DNA of 64,000 nucleotides from Syncephalastrum monosporum B8922 (taxonomy: Eukaryota; Mucoromycota; Mucoromycetes; Mucorales; Syncephalastraceae): NCBI GenBank assembly GCA_000697355.1, contig JNEN01001228.1:124001-188000 (forward strand). The letters run 5' to 3'. The notes below the pieces were generated by a model. That model did no database searches. It saw nothing but the letters and a program-made list of their open reading frames with translations, and was not told the origin of the DNA. The position numbers and the translations under genes are program-made. Each line of letters starts with the position of its first letter. Within the stretch, counting starts at the first letter, position 1. This document shows, piece after piece, positions 13,101 to 26,737 of this stretch.

Positions 13101-13784
13101 TTGACGGCACCAAGCAACCTTAAGCTGTTGCCATTATTGGCTTTATGCCTGATTAAGCACGATGCACTCCGTCAAAGCTCACAGATTCCCACTGATCTAC
13201 GCTCCAATGCGATGAACTTGCTCAGGACCATGCCTCTCCAGCTTCTGATTCCTTACTTGTATCCGAATCTCTACGCATTGCATAAACTCCCGCCTGAGGT
13301 AGTCTGAAAAAGGAAACGTGCGCTTTCTCTGTATTAACATTCAAGATAGGCCGGCGAGATTGGCGAGAATGGCGTCGCTTTGCCACCGGCCCTAAATCTG
13401 AGCACTGAAAAGCTGGAACCCCACGGCTGCTATCTACTTGAAAATGGTCAGAACATTTACATCTGGGTGGGACGCGGTGTTGTACCCCAGCTTTGCGTAG
13501 ACCTTTTTGGTGTGCAATCGTACGAAGGTCTCGTGGGCGGCAAGTTGACTTTGCCCGTGCTGGAGACGCCGCTGAACCGCAAGACCAATACGATTATCGG
13601 AAAGATTCGTGAAATGCGGCACGGTAACTACTATCCAACCCTCTATTTGGTGAAGGAGGATGGTGACCCATATCTACGACTGTGGTTCATGTCTCACCTG
13701 GTGGAGGACCGTACAAATAATATTATGAGTTACCAGCAGTTCCTGCAGCATCTGAAGGATCGGGTGAGCTCAGGGTCATTCTAA
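10095..13784 (+). CDS. SEC24: Sec24, COPII vesicle coat cargo-adaptor subunit
   Basis: Sec24 pairs with Sec23 on the ER membrane, forms the inner COPII coat and binds cargo export signals. Ten exons: 10095-11009, 11061-11147, 11198-11350, 11412-11544, 11594-11703, 11757-12149, 12202-12306, 12363-12924, 12976-13298 and 13350-13784, giving about 1071 residues with all phases consistent. The N-terminal 300 residues are low-complexity (Gln/Pro-rich, with Q runs), as in other Sec24 proteins. Then come [19 protein letters not shown], a four-Cys zinc finger (CRRC...CNMC), the trunk domain beginning [14 protein letters not shown], a beta-sandwich and helical region, and the C-terminal gelsolin-like domain ([17 protein letters not shown]). 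The longer reading frame upstream of 10095 lacks family features, so the ATG before [12 protein letters not shown] is preferred. Yeast Sec24 is slightly shorter, mostly because its tail is shorter. Confidence 0.97.
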
Positions 13785-14046
13785 AGTAACAAATAAACGG
13801 TTATCTACAGTCGCAAACAAAATGACGGTGGTTCCCGGTGCATGAAAATCATACATTATAACTGTATCAATGCTATTTCACGTTAAGTGTCTACCGACCA
13901 TGGTTAATCCATGTCATCATAGAGGAAGGGTATCGAGAATATTGGGTAGGTGGGTCAAGGGTCATAGACAGAGCATGCCAAATTTGCCTAATTTCACCAG
14001 AAGGATTTCTTTTGGGTTTCCGCCCGCTCAAGCCAGCCTTTTTGCC

Positions 14047-15621
14047 ATGTCTTCGCTGCAAAGAGAATTGTTAAAGAATAAGTTACCTCCGTTAGGATCT
14101 CTACTTGAAGATGATGACGCAGAGTCATCATCGGGGTAAGTAGATCTAGTTGATTCTCAAATGCATTTGTAATGTATTCAGCTCGACATCTCAGCAGACA
14201 AGAGCGTCCTGTCAGACGCATAAACCAGGAAAAGTACCGACCTGAACCCTGGAGCAGCTACTTTGAGTCTTTCGATGACATAAAGCTAGACGATTCAGCT
14301 GATATCCTTTTTTTTTTTTTTTTGGGTCATAACCTCATATTCTTATCACTTTTCTATGCATGCAAAGCATCCTTGACCGATATATGTTTACACACTTTCC
14401 GTGTCTATAGAGCGGGCCCGATAGACTCAAAACAGCCAGTCTTTGTCATGCACCACGGCGCAGGTCATTCTGGTCTCTCGTTTGCCTTGACAGCACATCA
14501 TATCCGAATAATGACTCATGGACAGTGTTCCATCATTGCTATTGATGCACGTGGTCATGGTATGTAACGCTTCGTGGTCTTTTGTGATTTCTGATCGTCC
14601 TCACGTCAACCACAGGTGATACACGGACGGGAGACGATAATGATTTCTCTCTGGCTCGTTTGAGCAACGACCTCGTGGCAGTGTTAGAGCAGTTATTTGC
14701 GGATCGAGAGGTAGACCTCATCCTTGTAGGTCACAGGTAAAATATCGCTAACAAATAGGACCCTGTATACTCACAATTGCACAGTATGGGTGGCTCCGTA
14801 GTGACTGATGTCGCTCATTCTAAGCGGCTGAGAAACGTGGTGGGAGTGGCTGTCTTGGACGTTGTAGAAGGTACGCACTAGTGGCACAGAGGTGCTGTCT
14901 CAATTGTGACACGATGTCTACTGTATATAGGCTCTGCCATGGATGCACTGGCGTCCATGACCAAGATATTGAGCACGCGTCCACAGCGCTTCTCCTCTGC
15001 TGAACAGGCTATTCAGTGGCAGTAAGCGACGCTTTGACTTGCATTTCTATACGCCTCATCGTGCAAACACGCGCCCCATAGCGTTCAGTCTGAAACACTT
15101 CGCAACCTCAGTTCGGCCAAGGTCTCCGTTCCGCCGTTAATTCGCTGGACAGAAGACCAGGACTGCTACAAATGGCGAACTGATTTGACAAAAACGACTC
15201 CTTTCTGGACAGGTAAATAGATCAATGGGTCCAGTAGGACGTATATTTATTTATCTTCTGATATTCATACATAGAGTGGTTTGAGAATTTGTCTCCGAAA
15301 TTTTTAGCGTGTTCAGCGGCAAAATTGCTTATCCTTGCCGGTATGTCGGGCTGACGCGAAATAGCGCGGTACCTGAGGCTGACAAAAAATTTTGTACCCA
15401 CACAAGGTACCGATCGTCTGGACAAACCCTTGACCATTGCACAGATGCAAGGGAAATTTCAGCTCCATATTATTCCGGAGGCAGGCCATTTCCTGCAAGA
15501 GGATGAACCGCAGCGAACGGCGCAGTGTCTTGTAGAGTTCTGGCACAGAAACAGACGTTTGGTTCTTCCACCTAAGGTTCAAGTGACTTCTAAGAAGCCA
15601 ACAGAAGAGCACAAGAGATAA
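14047..15621 (+). CDS. PPE1: Protein phosphatase methylesterase 1 (PP2A demethylation)
   Basis: This serine hydrolase removes the C-terminal carboxymethyl group from the PP2A catalytic subunit. Nine exons (14047-14135, 14195-14301, 14392-14559, 14616-14736, 14785-14870, 14931-15021, 15082-15212, 15275-15340, 15407-15621) join to 357 residues with a consistent frame. Family landmarks in order: WSSYFESFDDIKLDDS, DTFRVYRAGP, oxyanion-loop region HHGAGHSGLSF, nucleophile elbow GHSMGGS (Ser162), VLDVVEGSAMDAL (Asp187), GTDRLDKPLTIAQMQGKFQ and EAGHFLQED (His314). Ser162, Asp187 and His314 correspond to the known catalytic triad of the human enzyme. The second intron (14302-14391) is not GT-AG: it begins ATATCC and ends AC and is annotated separately. 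Without that splice, the frame reads through a poly(T) tract and inserts about 30 hydrophobic residues into a conserved segment. Confidence 0.96.
14302..14391 (+). other. AT-AC (U12-type, minor spliceosome) intron in PPE1
   Basis: The 90-nt intron starts ATATCCTTT, the U12 5' splice-site consensus of the AT-AC class, and ends in AC. A U12-like branch site TCCTTGAC lies at 14370-14377, with the branch A (14376) 15 nt from the 3' end, a typical minor-intron distance. Joining G14301 to A14392 gives the codon GAC and the peptide DTFRVYRAG, matching the conserved PME-1 segment DTFRVY. No GT-AG pair restores this peptide. A 16-T run (14308-14323) follows the donor. Confidence 0.88.
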
Positions 15622-16751
15622 AACACGTATCTATTGTTCACACATAGTTATCGGAATCCAATATCCATCCATCTACCGCGTATTTGATTTTCCTTTGCGC
15701 TCTGGTCTGGTGGCCTCGGCATCAAAACTATTTATTCTATTTTTGGTTCTTTTACTTTGCGTGTTTTGAAAGAGAAAATTGAATCCAGGGGTATCAAGTT
15801 GTCGTCTGTATCTTTTAGCATCTGTCATACAGCACACAGAATCATACGTAAAGACAGTTTATGCTGTAAATGGTTGTCGATCTCGATGATGAAAGATCCA
15901 AGCCTCAAAGTAATGAGTACTTGTGCTACATTTATGTACAAGGTTGATCGGCATCGATGCATGAGAGAAAGTCTATGAAAGTAAGTAATCAGTTACCGTT
16001 GTAGAGGTATTTTAAAGTAAGCATTTGTGATGTACGTAGACACTCACGATTGTGCCTCTACATTGCTGAGAATTGATTGCTACCGCGTACCTTGATATGT
16101 TAAAATTGTCCTAAAGCTCAGAACCAAATGATACGTCGGACTAAAAGTGATTTGAAAGGTTTCTCATTACTATGCGAGTGGCGGGGTTGCACTACGTGTG
16201 TGTGCTACTCGAGAGTAGCACTCGACGCGATGAACAGACGCCCGAGAGCGCGAACTCGAGTTACCATTTGTCAAGTTCGATTTCTGCTTTTCATCTATCG
16301 TGATGGCCTCCGCTCCGAAAGGAACGGGACCCTCAGCCTGCATTAATGGAGCTAAGTTGAATTTGGCGCTGAGTCTTCTGAGATAGCACAATGCTATGAC
16401 CAAGCGCGACAACGGCAGTGAATTGTCTTATGTGTTGTAGAAAAGTATATTCATGAAACTCGCATTGCAGATGACGAGCACGCGCATCATGGTTGCATGG
16501 TCCCGCATTAATGCATTGTACGATGATACAATCCCGTCGAATCTTTTTTCTCCCTGTGAATTACTTTATATTTGCCGACTTTTCCCATATGAGAGCATGG
16601 AAGGAAAAACAAAGGCCGTGACGGGGTCCGGTTTGGTCCTGTCTATAATGATGCAGTGTACATTGTGCCTATTATTAATAGAGCTTGCACAGCCACTCTG
16701 CCTAGTATAAAAGGACGCTCCGCTTCCAATTTGTGTCTTCATCATCTCAAA
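15622..16751. other. Intergenic region with GH16 promoter
   Basis: About 1.1 kb with no supported gene. The 3' end near 16706 holds the TATA box of the secreted glucanase gene. A short inverted-repeat-like segment (CTCGAGAGTAGCACTCGA) occurs around 16208. Confidence 0.5.
16706..16713 (+). promoter_or_regulatory. TATA box of the GH16 gene
   Basis: TATAAAAG lies 46 nt upstream of the ATG at 16752. A tight TATA element fits a strongly inducible secreted enzyme gene. Confidence 0.7.
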
Positions 16752-17809
16752 ATGAAGACGAGTCTCTTGTGCCTTGCTACTTTGCTCAGCCCTCTTGCCA
16801 GCGCCTGGACGCTCAAGCAGGATTACAGTGGAGCTGGATTCTTTGACAACTTTGACTTCTTTACCGATGCTGACCCTACCCACGGTACTGTCAACTACGT
16901 TAACCAAGACGTTGCCACCTCCCAGCATCTGGCTTTCGTCCAAAACGGTCAGGTGGTCATCAAAGCTGACAATACCACCAAGAACCCTGCCAACGGCAAC
17001 CGTAACTCGGTGCGCATCACCTCCAAGGCCAAGTTCAGCCAAGGCTCTCTCTTCGTATTTGACGTCAACCACTTGCCCACAGGCTGCGGTACCTGGCCCG
17101 CCATGGTAAATATATTTGTTTTTGCAATAGTGAAGATGGCTCATATACACACCCATCTGTAGTGGCTCGTTGGCCCTAACTGGCCCAGCGGCGGCGAAAT
17201 TGATGTAAGTTCAGTCTCTCCCAGATTAAAGGTAACATGGATGCTGAACTTTATCTCTATCCACTTCAGATCGTCGAGAACGTCAACAACCTGAACTTCA
17301 ACCAGTACACACTTCACACTGGTCCTGGCTGCACCATGCAGGGCGTTGACCGCAAGCAGACGGCCACTCCCCTCGACCAGGCTAACTGCGATGTCACCAA
17401 CGACCCCAGCAACGCAGGCTGCGGTAACAAGGACCAGGACAGCGTTGGCTCGTTTGGTGCTCCCTTCAACAAGAATGGTGGTGGCGTTTTCGCTACTTCC
17501 TGGACTGCTGACGGTATCAAGATCTGGTTCTTCCCCCGTGGCAAGATCCCGGCCGATATTAACAACAAGGCCCCCACTCCCGCTTCCTGGGGCACCCCCA
17601 ACGCTGATTTCCCCTTCACTCAATGCAAGGCTTCCGACTTCAGTGATTTGCAAATCGTCATCAACCTCACTTTCTGTGGTGACTGGGCCGGCAACGTCTT
17701 CGCCCAAGACAATTGCCCTGGAACCTGTGCTGACCTTGTCAAGAACTCTCCCGCCGCTTTCGACGAGGCCTTCTTCCGCATCAACAACGTCCGTCACTAC
17801 CTTCAGTAA
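16752..17809 (+). CDS. Secreted glycoside hydrolase family 16 (beta-glucanase type)
   Basis: A predicted extracellular endo-beta-glucanase of family GH16, cutting beta-1,3 or mixed-linkage glucans. Exons 16752-17105, 17163-17204 and 17270-17809 give 311 residues. Residues 1-18 form a signal peptide (MKTSLLCLATLLSPLASA). The catalytic motif GEIDIVE is assembled across the second intron: GGEID at the end of exon 2, then IVENVNN. It has the two glutamates and the aspartate of the GH16 ExDxxE site. Several cysteines toward the C-terminus suggest disulphides. No GPI-anchor signal or carbohydrate-binding module is visible. Codon choice is strongly biased to C-ending codons, as in highly expressed genes of this window such as ATP2 and PCK1. 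The exact substrate cannot be read from the sequence. Confidence 0.92.
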
Positions 17810-18940
17810 ATTGATTGCGCTTGTGCTGATACCGAGCACTACAAGCATTACTAGTCCATACTCCTCCTACCTTTATTTATCAGAATAAGACATCTGTAAT
17901 TCCAACACATTCAAAAAATGTTTTCGCTAATTGGCTTTCCTTATCTGAATGAAATGTACAGGAAGGGTAGATGATGCTTTAAGAGACATTAATGAACTTC
18001 GGCCTTACATAAACAAAAAGAACAAAGTCTGATTTTTTTTTATATATTTGAGAAACATAGAACGGGAGAAGCGTTAATACACACAAAAGAACTGAAGTGA
18101 TTCCTTGTCACACAATACATTAAACTACACAAATGGATCCGTCTCACGTCCAGCCTTCGTGGGATGGCATTCACCAGTTGTACGAAGCACAGTTCCAACA
18201 GTCAAAATGAATACAGTTGCATTAGGGGCTACATACGTATTGAGATCTTTACTTCTTACTCTGAAAGGCTGACTCTAATTCATGCGCTAATTTATGTAGC
18301 AATTTAGTTACACCTAGCGACGCTGTCCGAGCTACAAAAGCAAGACTAGCTCTTGATTAGTGAGCGGCGACCGGATAAAATGGGCTTGATGCGATACATT
18401 GTATTGTATTAGCTGCACCGCAGTTTTAGAAAAGATTGTACTATGACTTGGAGCGACCGTCCCTCCCATTCGCGGTTTATCGTTACTGACATGATACTGT
18501 ACACTGTATGTGTCGGTAAACTATGCGTGTCCTGAGGAGTTGCGGAGATGAGTTGCATCATCCTGATTCCGAGCGCTCGGTTGTTGCATGCTTTGCTACG
18601 TGGTGCAAATCAGGTCAGCGGTATACTATCCCAGTACATGAGAACCATGATAAGAGTGACAACTTTTGCACATCAGAAGAGCCAATACAATACTGCAGAA
18701 GTCAAAGGGTAAAAGACTATGGGAAAAATTGACTGGACACTCTATGCTTGTAGATGAATAACAATAAACAGTCATAATTTACAATGTGTCAATTCTAGAC
18801 CATAGCAATACTCGCAGCCCCAGGACTCGCTTCCCACCTTATGACGCGATACGGTGAGAACTGAACAAAGACTGACTGTGGCACATGTACCCGAATATTC
18901 GGTTGGACCGATACTATATTGGTCAAGCCATAGAGCAGGT

Positions 18941-18995
<55 letters not shown>

Positions 18996-21606
18996 AAGCT
19001 TTCAAGCTCTTACACGCGAACAAAGGGCGCAGCGCACATGACGGGGCATGATGCTGAAATGGTATACAATTTTCTCTGGTGTTCTCCCAAAATAAGAATG
19101 GCCGGAAGAATAAAGTATACCAACCATTTCAGGAGATGCAGTTTTGTTGACGATTCAAGGATTCCAATCGTCATGTTCATGAGCTCCACAGGAAACCATG
19201 CAATCAGTTCAAAAATCGAGAAGTACTTACCTTATTAGACGTCTCCATTGGTTATTTCATTCATGCTTCGATCCCGCCAGCGCTGTGTGGTGAGTCCATC
19301 ATTGGTGCCTTTGATTTATGGAGAGGATCTACGTAGTATTTTATTCTTCGTCACTCCATTGCGGACTTTAGCAAATCCGTTTAACATGCGTATGGTTTAT
19401 CTAAATCTGGACAGTAGTACACCCAGCGTGTCATAACGTGCCGCGCCCCCCCCCTTCGCGGTCCACGCTCGTCGTTCAAGGGCGACAAGGCATCCTCTCA
19501 GAAGACTCTACCACTATACACCTTACAATGTACTTGTTTAACGCATGATGTATGAGAGTCACCGAATAAGGTCGCAACAATTTTACGGCGAAGACCCCAT
19601 CTGGAAACACGAAGAAACAGATATGCAGGGTCTCATGGCTCAAGCGTACTTGCTTGTCTGATGGATCTATAGTGCTACTTGGGACAAGACCATATTTCCT
19701 AGGCACTATAGGATAAACGCGATCACACGCTGCGAGTCCCAGCTGTTAAACAGGGGCGCCGGATGATTTCCGATCCCTAAGCTACGACACGAAGATCTGT
19801 ATGCGATTTGCGTTGATTGGCATGTTTAATACGTGTATTTGACTGTCATGTTCGTCTGAGTAACAACGCGTAGTTGTCAACTCATGAGACAGCACAGACA
19901 TTTTGCCACACCCAAAGCTTGGCGTCCCATTGCACCTATTTTGTACTAACAATCGACAAAGTGCCTGTGAATATAAAATTCAAAAAATTTCTTGATCCTG
20001 AATGATATTTGCTTTGTTTCCCGTATAGTGGCATCATGTGAGATGTTTTTTTTCCAATATCACGGTATTTAAGTGAAATGGGAGCGGTTCAGCGTCATTA
20101 TCATAGCCATTTCAGCCCAGAAGGTTTCTGCACACGTCACCACCTGCTACAGCCTAAGATTATACTCTTTCGGATTCCTTCAGCCACATCAGTGGTAGGT
20201 TTGGTGAATCCTCGTTTCGAGTCCCTGATAATATGTTGATTGGCATAGACTACCAAGTTACGGACATAGCTTTTTTTTTTCGCCTTTCTTTATGGTTGGA
20301 CAGAAGAAATGAGCATAATTTATACAATACCCAAACCCCGTTATGCTTCTTACACACAGACAGAGCGCGGTTACACCAGATATCAATCCAGAAGGCGACG
20401 TTGCACGCAAAGTTCATTTTTTTCAAGGTACAAGCAAGGGAAGCACCACGTTAGGGCGGAATCAAAATATAAAAAATATCGTACCGGGTGTTGCTCGCCC
20501 TGATGCATATTGGTAGACCGGAGGGCATGAGGAAAAGAGTCCAAAAAAGGATGTGTGAAGACAATGAAGTTAAGCTGAGTATAGTAGCGATACAGATCGT
20601 CGATCACATTAGTTCTACAGATTTGCTACATGTAAAATGTTCAGTGGCTGTCAAGCACGGACGATGTTCCGAATAAGTAAAACAATATACTATAGGTGAA
20701 AAGAGAGAACCAAAGGCAGGTCTAGAACATCATGAGATGCAAACAAATGGGGAAAGACATTTGCTCGATAAAGAGGGTCTGGTTTGCTTCACCCGATGAA
20801 AGAAAAGGCATGCGAATGGCCCGACGATCGAAGAGAAGCGGCATACATAAAAAGAGACGAGGAAGGTCGGGGCACTCACGTACGTAACGAGATCTTACTT
20901 GGGCTTGCTGTCATGGCGGGGGTCCATTTAAAGTTTTCCGAACGGACACCAGTGACAATTTTGACAAGGTTCGACGAGCCGCAGGCCGGTTATTAGGTTG
21001 AACGAGTCAAAACTTGTTTGTCCGAAATTATCCCATAGAATCTCTGGATAAAGGTGTAGTGAAAACGGTAAGAATCATACAGGCCGTACTCAGCGCACAC
21101 TTTTACCTCATTCCCATACGGCAACCGATCCAATCATTTATGCATTCCTCGCGCAAGAATAGACAGGGCACCTTGGACCGTTTGTTTTGTTTGTATACAG
21201 GAATAGTAAAGAAATAGAAGAGCAAAGGACGAGAGCAAAAATATATATTGGTGACTCCCCCCATTTTATTCTTTACATGCTAATATAAGAAAGGAATTCC
21301 CATATCAAGCCGTTCCATTTGGTTCCCTTCTCTCTTTTTTTTTTTTTTGTTTGAGAGGAAGCCCCAAGAGAATTGACTCACTATTCAACAGCTTGTTCAC
21401 TTTCAGCCTTTCTCTCTTTCGTTCTTTTTGCACAACGTCCGGTCCGACCCTTGCACACCAAAGTTCTCTGTTCTTTCGCTCCCTTTTCTCCACCGGATTC
21501 TACCCTGTTGGATTTAAAGGAAGGGTGAGTACGAAGGGCTTTTGTTCTACCTACTACTACATGTGTTGCCAACCACCGTCTAAATTTTTATTTGTCACGG
21601 TGTAGC
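17810..21606. other. Large intergenic region (3.8 kb)
   Basis: No gene supported by family content or splicing. It contains the 50-nt poly(T) run at 18944-18993 and a run of ten C at about 19445. The last 80 bases (21525-21605, GTGAGT to TAG) look like a 5'-UTR intron of CP2 copy B, ending one base before its ATG. The rest shows no open frames of interest and no recognisable transposase or LTR. Confidence 0.5.
18944..18993 (+). repeat. 50-nt poly(T) homopolymer
   Basis: An uninterrupted run of 50 T (poly(A) on the minus strand). It could be the tail of an old retroposed transcript inserted in minus orientation, or a slippage-expanded tract. No source gene is recognisable next to it. Confidence 0.9.
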
Positions 21607-24022
21607 ATGCTCGTCAACAACACTTACCCGCCCCGACCCTACCATCCTTCTCCTGTGCTTCCTCCACCAAATTCACTTCAGCACTCTTCGAACTTCCATT
21701 ACGGGTATATAAATAGAGGTCACGGTCTTTGCGTTTGTACTGTGCTAACTTCTCCTTCCTTTTTCCCTCTTCTTACCCAACCTTTCTTTCCCTACTCATC
21801 TACCTTTAGAATTTATCGGCCGTCTGTAATCGCTTCACATTCTCCCTCACTAAGTCATTCTCCACCGCAGCCGCTTTCCGCGTACGGTAGCCCTAGTCAG
21901 ACTCCATCCCCAGTGCCCCATAGCTATTCCTCCCACATGGATCCATCTGTGGCTGTTTCAGCTGTCGGACACCACCGGTCCTCGTCTGCTAATGTTGTAC
22001 CGTCGCCTCCGACCAGTTGTCCGTCTGCGTCTATCTCAAGGTAAGAGTGGCGACTGGATCTTCCTCCTGTGCACACACATTGTGTAACCCATGCAGTCCA
22101 TGCTGGGCTTGCCTTTTGGCTCGTGCGAATTCAACTGACGACAATCCTCTTTCTTACTCTCCTACTTTTTCTCCGTGATAATCCAATTCGACCTCTTTCT
22201 TTCACGCTTTGTCAACATTGAACTTTATGAATAGCAGCTTGCGTTATGAGATCATTCTTGAAGGTATGCGTCTCCTTTGCAGCGTGGACTTCGACACAGT
22301 CTACTCCCAAAGATTAACTTTCTTGCTGTGTTCCCGTGAATGAGAAACATAACCAGATCACATTGACCATTGGACATTAACATATTTTGTCGTTTATTTA
22401 GCTCCCACTGCTGCAGCACAGAAAGTCGAAGACTCTCCTCTGACTTATCTCAACAAAGGTAGAGCCTTATGAGCGCCTTAAAGCGTATTACTGCTGACCG
22501 TCGTTTACTCCAAGGTCAATTCTACAGCATCAGCCTCAAGGACATGGATGGCTTTGACGGAGACATTCGAAGTACGGTCATCATCATGTTCCACGACGAG
22601 TCTCACAGAAAGGTCGCCCCCAACTATTGGAAGTTTTGGCTCAGTCAACAAAAAAATCAACATAGTGCACGCGCACTTGATATCGGTAGCATATCATGGC
22701 TTTTTTCTTTCCTATTTTTGACATAATCATTTTCTCATATATTTCGCCTTTTACAGATGCTAATCGATCCAACGGTATCCACAGTGTTGAGTGCAACTAT
22801 TTTGATCGCGTGTCGTTCCAATGGAACGGTAAACTAGGTGCCAACATTTACATCCGTTTCAATTGTTTGTCGACCGACTTTTCGCGTATCAAGGGTGTCA
22901 AGGGCATTCCGCTGCGTCTCCACATGGAAAGTCATCTGCCAAGTAATACTACTGCCATCGAGAAGTCATACTGCCGGATCAAACTATTTCGGGACAAGGT
23001 GTGATGTTTGCATCATTGTTTCCTTACCTTTTTACTGATCCATGTTAACCATAACGACACTGATATAGGGTGCTGAGCGAAAGAACAAGGACGATGCAAA
23101 ACATATCGAGAAACAGCTTGAGAAACTACGAGGTAATGATTGCAACATGCCTCTAAATCCGAAGTCTACTTGGCTCATCGGTGCATTTGAAGGCAAGAAT
23201 GGCGAGACACATCCCTTTTGGTTGGCCTATTCCCAAACAGCGCCTTACACAGTTTTCTGTGATGTACCATCTTCACCCGTCGTCCCACCTACGAATCTAT
23301 CAGACATTGAGTACGCACGAAGACTCAGCGATAGCAGCAGTAGTACGGCAAGCAAAGATCACCATCACCGCCATCATTCTATGATATATGGCTCGCATCT
23401 GCAGCCTCAGCCACAACCTCCTCAAGCAGCGCATCCAGCAGCGACAGGGATGATGCTACCACCTGTCTACTCACCGTCAAAAACTGCGACTAAGCGCCCG
23501 TATCCAGTGCACGCCTACCATCACCACCAGACGCCGGTCTCGCTTGTTTCACCGCCAGGCGACCCTAGCATGGCCAATGCAGCAGCAGCAGCAGCTGCCG
23601 CCGCCGCAGCATCCAGTGCGACCAACAGTGTCCATGATACTGTGGCTGGACTGCCAGGTCCTCCGCCTTACTACCCTATGCCACCATCCACTATGCATCT
23701 CGATATGGACCCAACATACGTGCCACAGCGGCGACGACGTATAGCCAAGTTGTGTATCTTTGCAAAGTTTCCAGCCGAGACGCATCATCGCGCTATATAT
23801 CTCGAACAATTGAGTCAACAAGACCTGAAAGAAAAACTGCTCAATAAGATGGTGAAGCCAGATCAAGATATTAAGGAGATCGTTCGATATGTCGCCAACA
23901 AGGAGAACGTCGTGGTGCATGTGGACGATGCCTTTGTCCAGGATATCCAAGAAGAGCAAGACATGGAGGTGGACATCCACGCCAACGATGATGGTTCTTG
24001 CACTCTTGTACTCCGTTACTGA
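21607..24022 (+). CDS. Grainyhead/CP2-family transcription factor, copy B
   Basis: Paralogue of copy A at 2188-4560, in the opposite orientation. Exons: 21607-22040, 22238-22263, 22402-22458, 22515-22685, 22757-22998, 23069-23132 and 23193-24022, about 607 residues. Family signatures are LRYEIILEAP, SPLTYLNKGQFYSISLKD, HRKVAPNYWKFW, FNCLSTDFSRIKGVKGIPLR and FRDKGAERKNKDDAKH. The last intron (23133-23192, 60 nt) is a multiple of three without a stop, so reading through gives a 627-residue form. I prefer splicing because it reproduces the 64-nt exon of copy A and a matching GKNGETHPFWL / GQDKSQLWL junction. The linker has poly-Ala and His-rich stretches. The C-terminal domain (LCIFAKFPAETHHRAIYLEQ to LVLRY) matches copy A but lacks one of its introns. 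A TAGCAG tandem acceptor at 22232-22237 could add one Ser. Confidence 0.92.
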
Positions 24023-24513
24023 TGTTGATTTCAATTATTTCTCCCTTCCTTCCTTTTTTCCCTGTCATCTTTTCTTATGCCCACAATCCCCATGACTTTC
24101 TTTTGTCCATACCACCCTTTTCTTAGCCCATTGCCCAGTATTTACTGTATACCATTTCCATTAGCACTATACATAGCAAGCAGCAGCACTATTTTTCTTT
24201 TCTTTAGCCCACCATTTGTAGATGATGAATATGCAGAAAACAAACACACAACATAAAATGAACCAACCCCAGAACTCAGTCATTACAAGTCTAAGTTTAT
24301 GGACATGCACATACAATATGCCTGAGGGAAATCAATAGTGCGAGATGCATAAACTAGCTTAGCGTGACTATGTTTATATGATATAGAAATCTTCCTTCAG
24401 CTGTATTCTGTTCGGAAGCAAAAAAAAAAAAAACGAATCTTGGACTAAATGTTTAAGCTTGTTCTTTTTACAAAACACATATGTTTATTTTTACAATGCA
24501 GAAACTTTGTTAA
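24023..24513. other. 3' intergenic region between convergent genes
   Basis: CP2 copy B and ATP2 converge here. The stretch is pyrimidine-rich at its left end and has a 14-nt poly(A) near 24420. It probably holds both 3' UTRs; nothing else is seen. Confidence 0.5.
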
Positions 24514-26316
<1,803 letters not shown>

Positions 26317-26737
26317 TTTACCGCGACAAAGTGTGGGGGAGGAAAGGGGAGGTAGCGGTGTTGTTTGATGGCTTGCAATATCAGACAAAATTTTCTTGTG
26401 TGGCGGGCATTCTAATTTCGATTTTATTGCAGGGGTACTTTGTATCGAGGTCTTTGCCAGAGCAACCAAGGCAGTCAGTCCACTCACCACTCACGACTCA
26501 CCACTCACTTGCCACCGCGCATAAAAAGCGCAAACTGCAATACTTTCCACAGTACTACAGTGCAGTGCATTCAGCTATGGAGAAAAAGGTCCCACTCTTG
26601 ATTTCATCGTTTTCCGTCACCCAACAGCAGTTAATGCTATACATACAGTACTGTACAGGCATAATAGGCCCTTTTGTAGCCAAGATGGCATGTTATAAAT
26701 ATGGTACAGTATAAAATTCAGATGAAAATATAGGGCT
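26317..26737. other. ATP2 promoter region next to transposon relic
   Basis: This 420-base gap contains the ATP2 promoter and any surviving 3' end of the transposon. A perfect 12-bp palindrome TACAGTACTGTA lies at 26644-26655. I could not match it to a partner at the other side of the transposase that would establish terminal inverted repeats. Confidence 0.45.

Noticed and set aside
14302..14391. Reading through this segment of PPE1 as coding sequence
   Set aside because: It is open in frame but would insert LFFFF-type residues from a poly(T) run between two segments that are contiguous in the family; the AT-AC intron explains it better.
17141..17848. A 235-codon open frame opposite the GH16 gene
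   Set aside because: Shadow of biased codons on the coding strand; low complexity and no motif.
26644..26655. Palindrome TACAGTACTGTA as a transposon terminal repeat
   Set aside because: The best partner (GTACAGTACT near 28777) lies more than 1 kb beyond the transposase start and the flanking bases do not match, so terminal repeats cannot be claimed.
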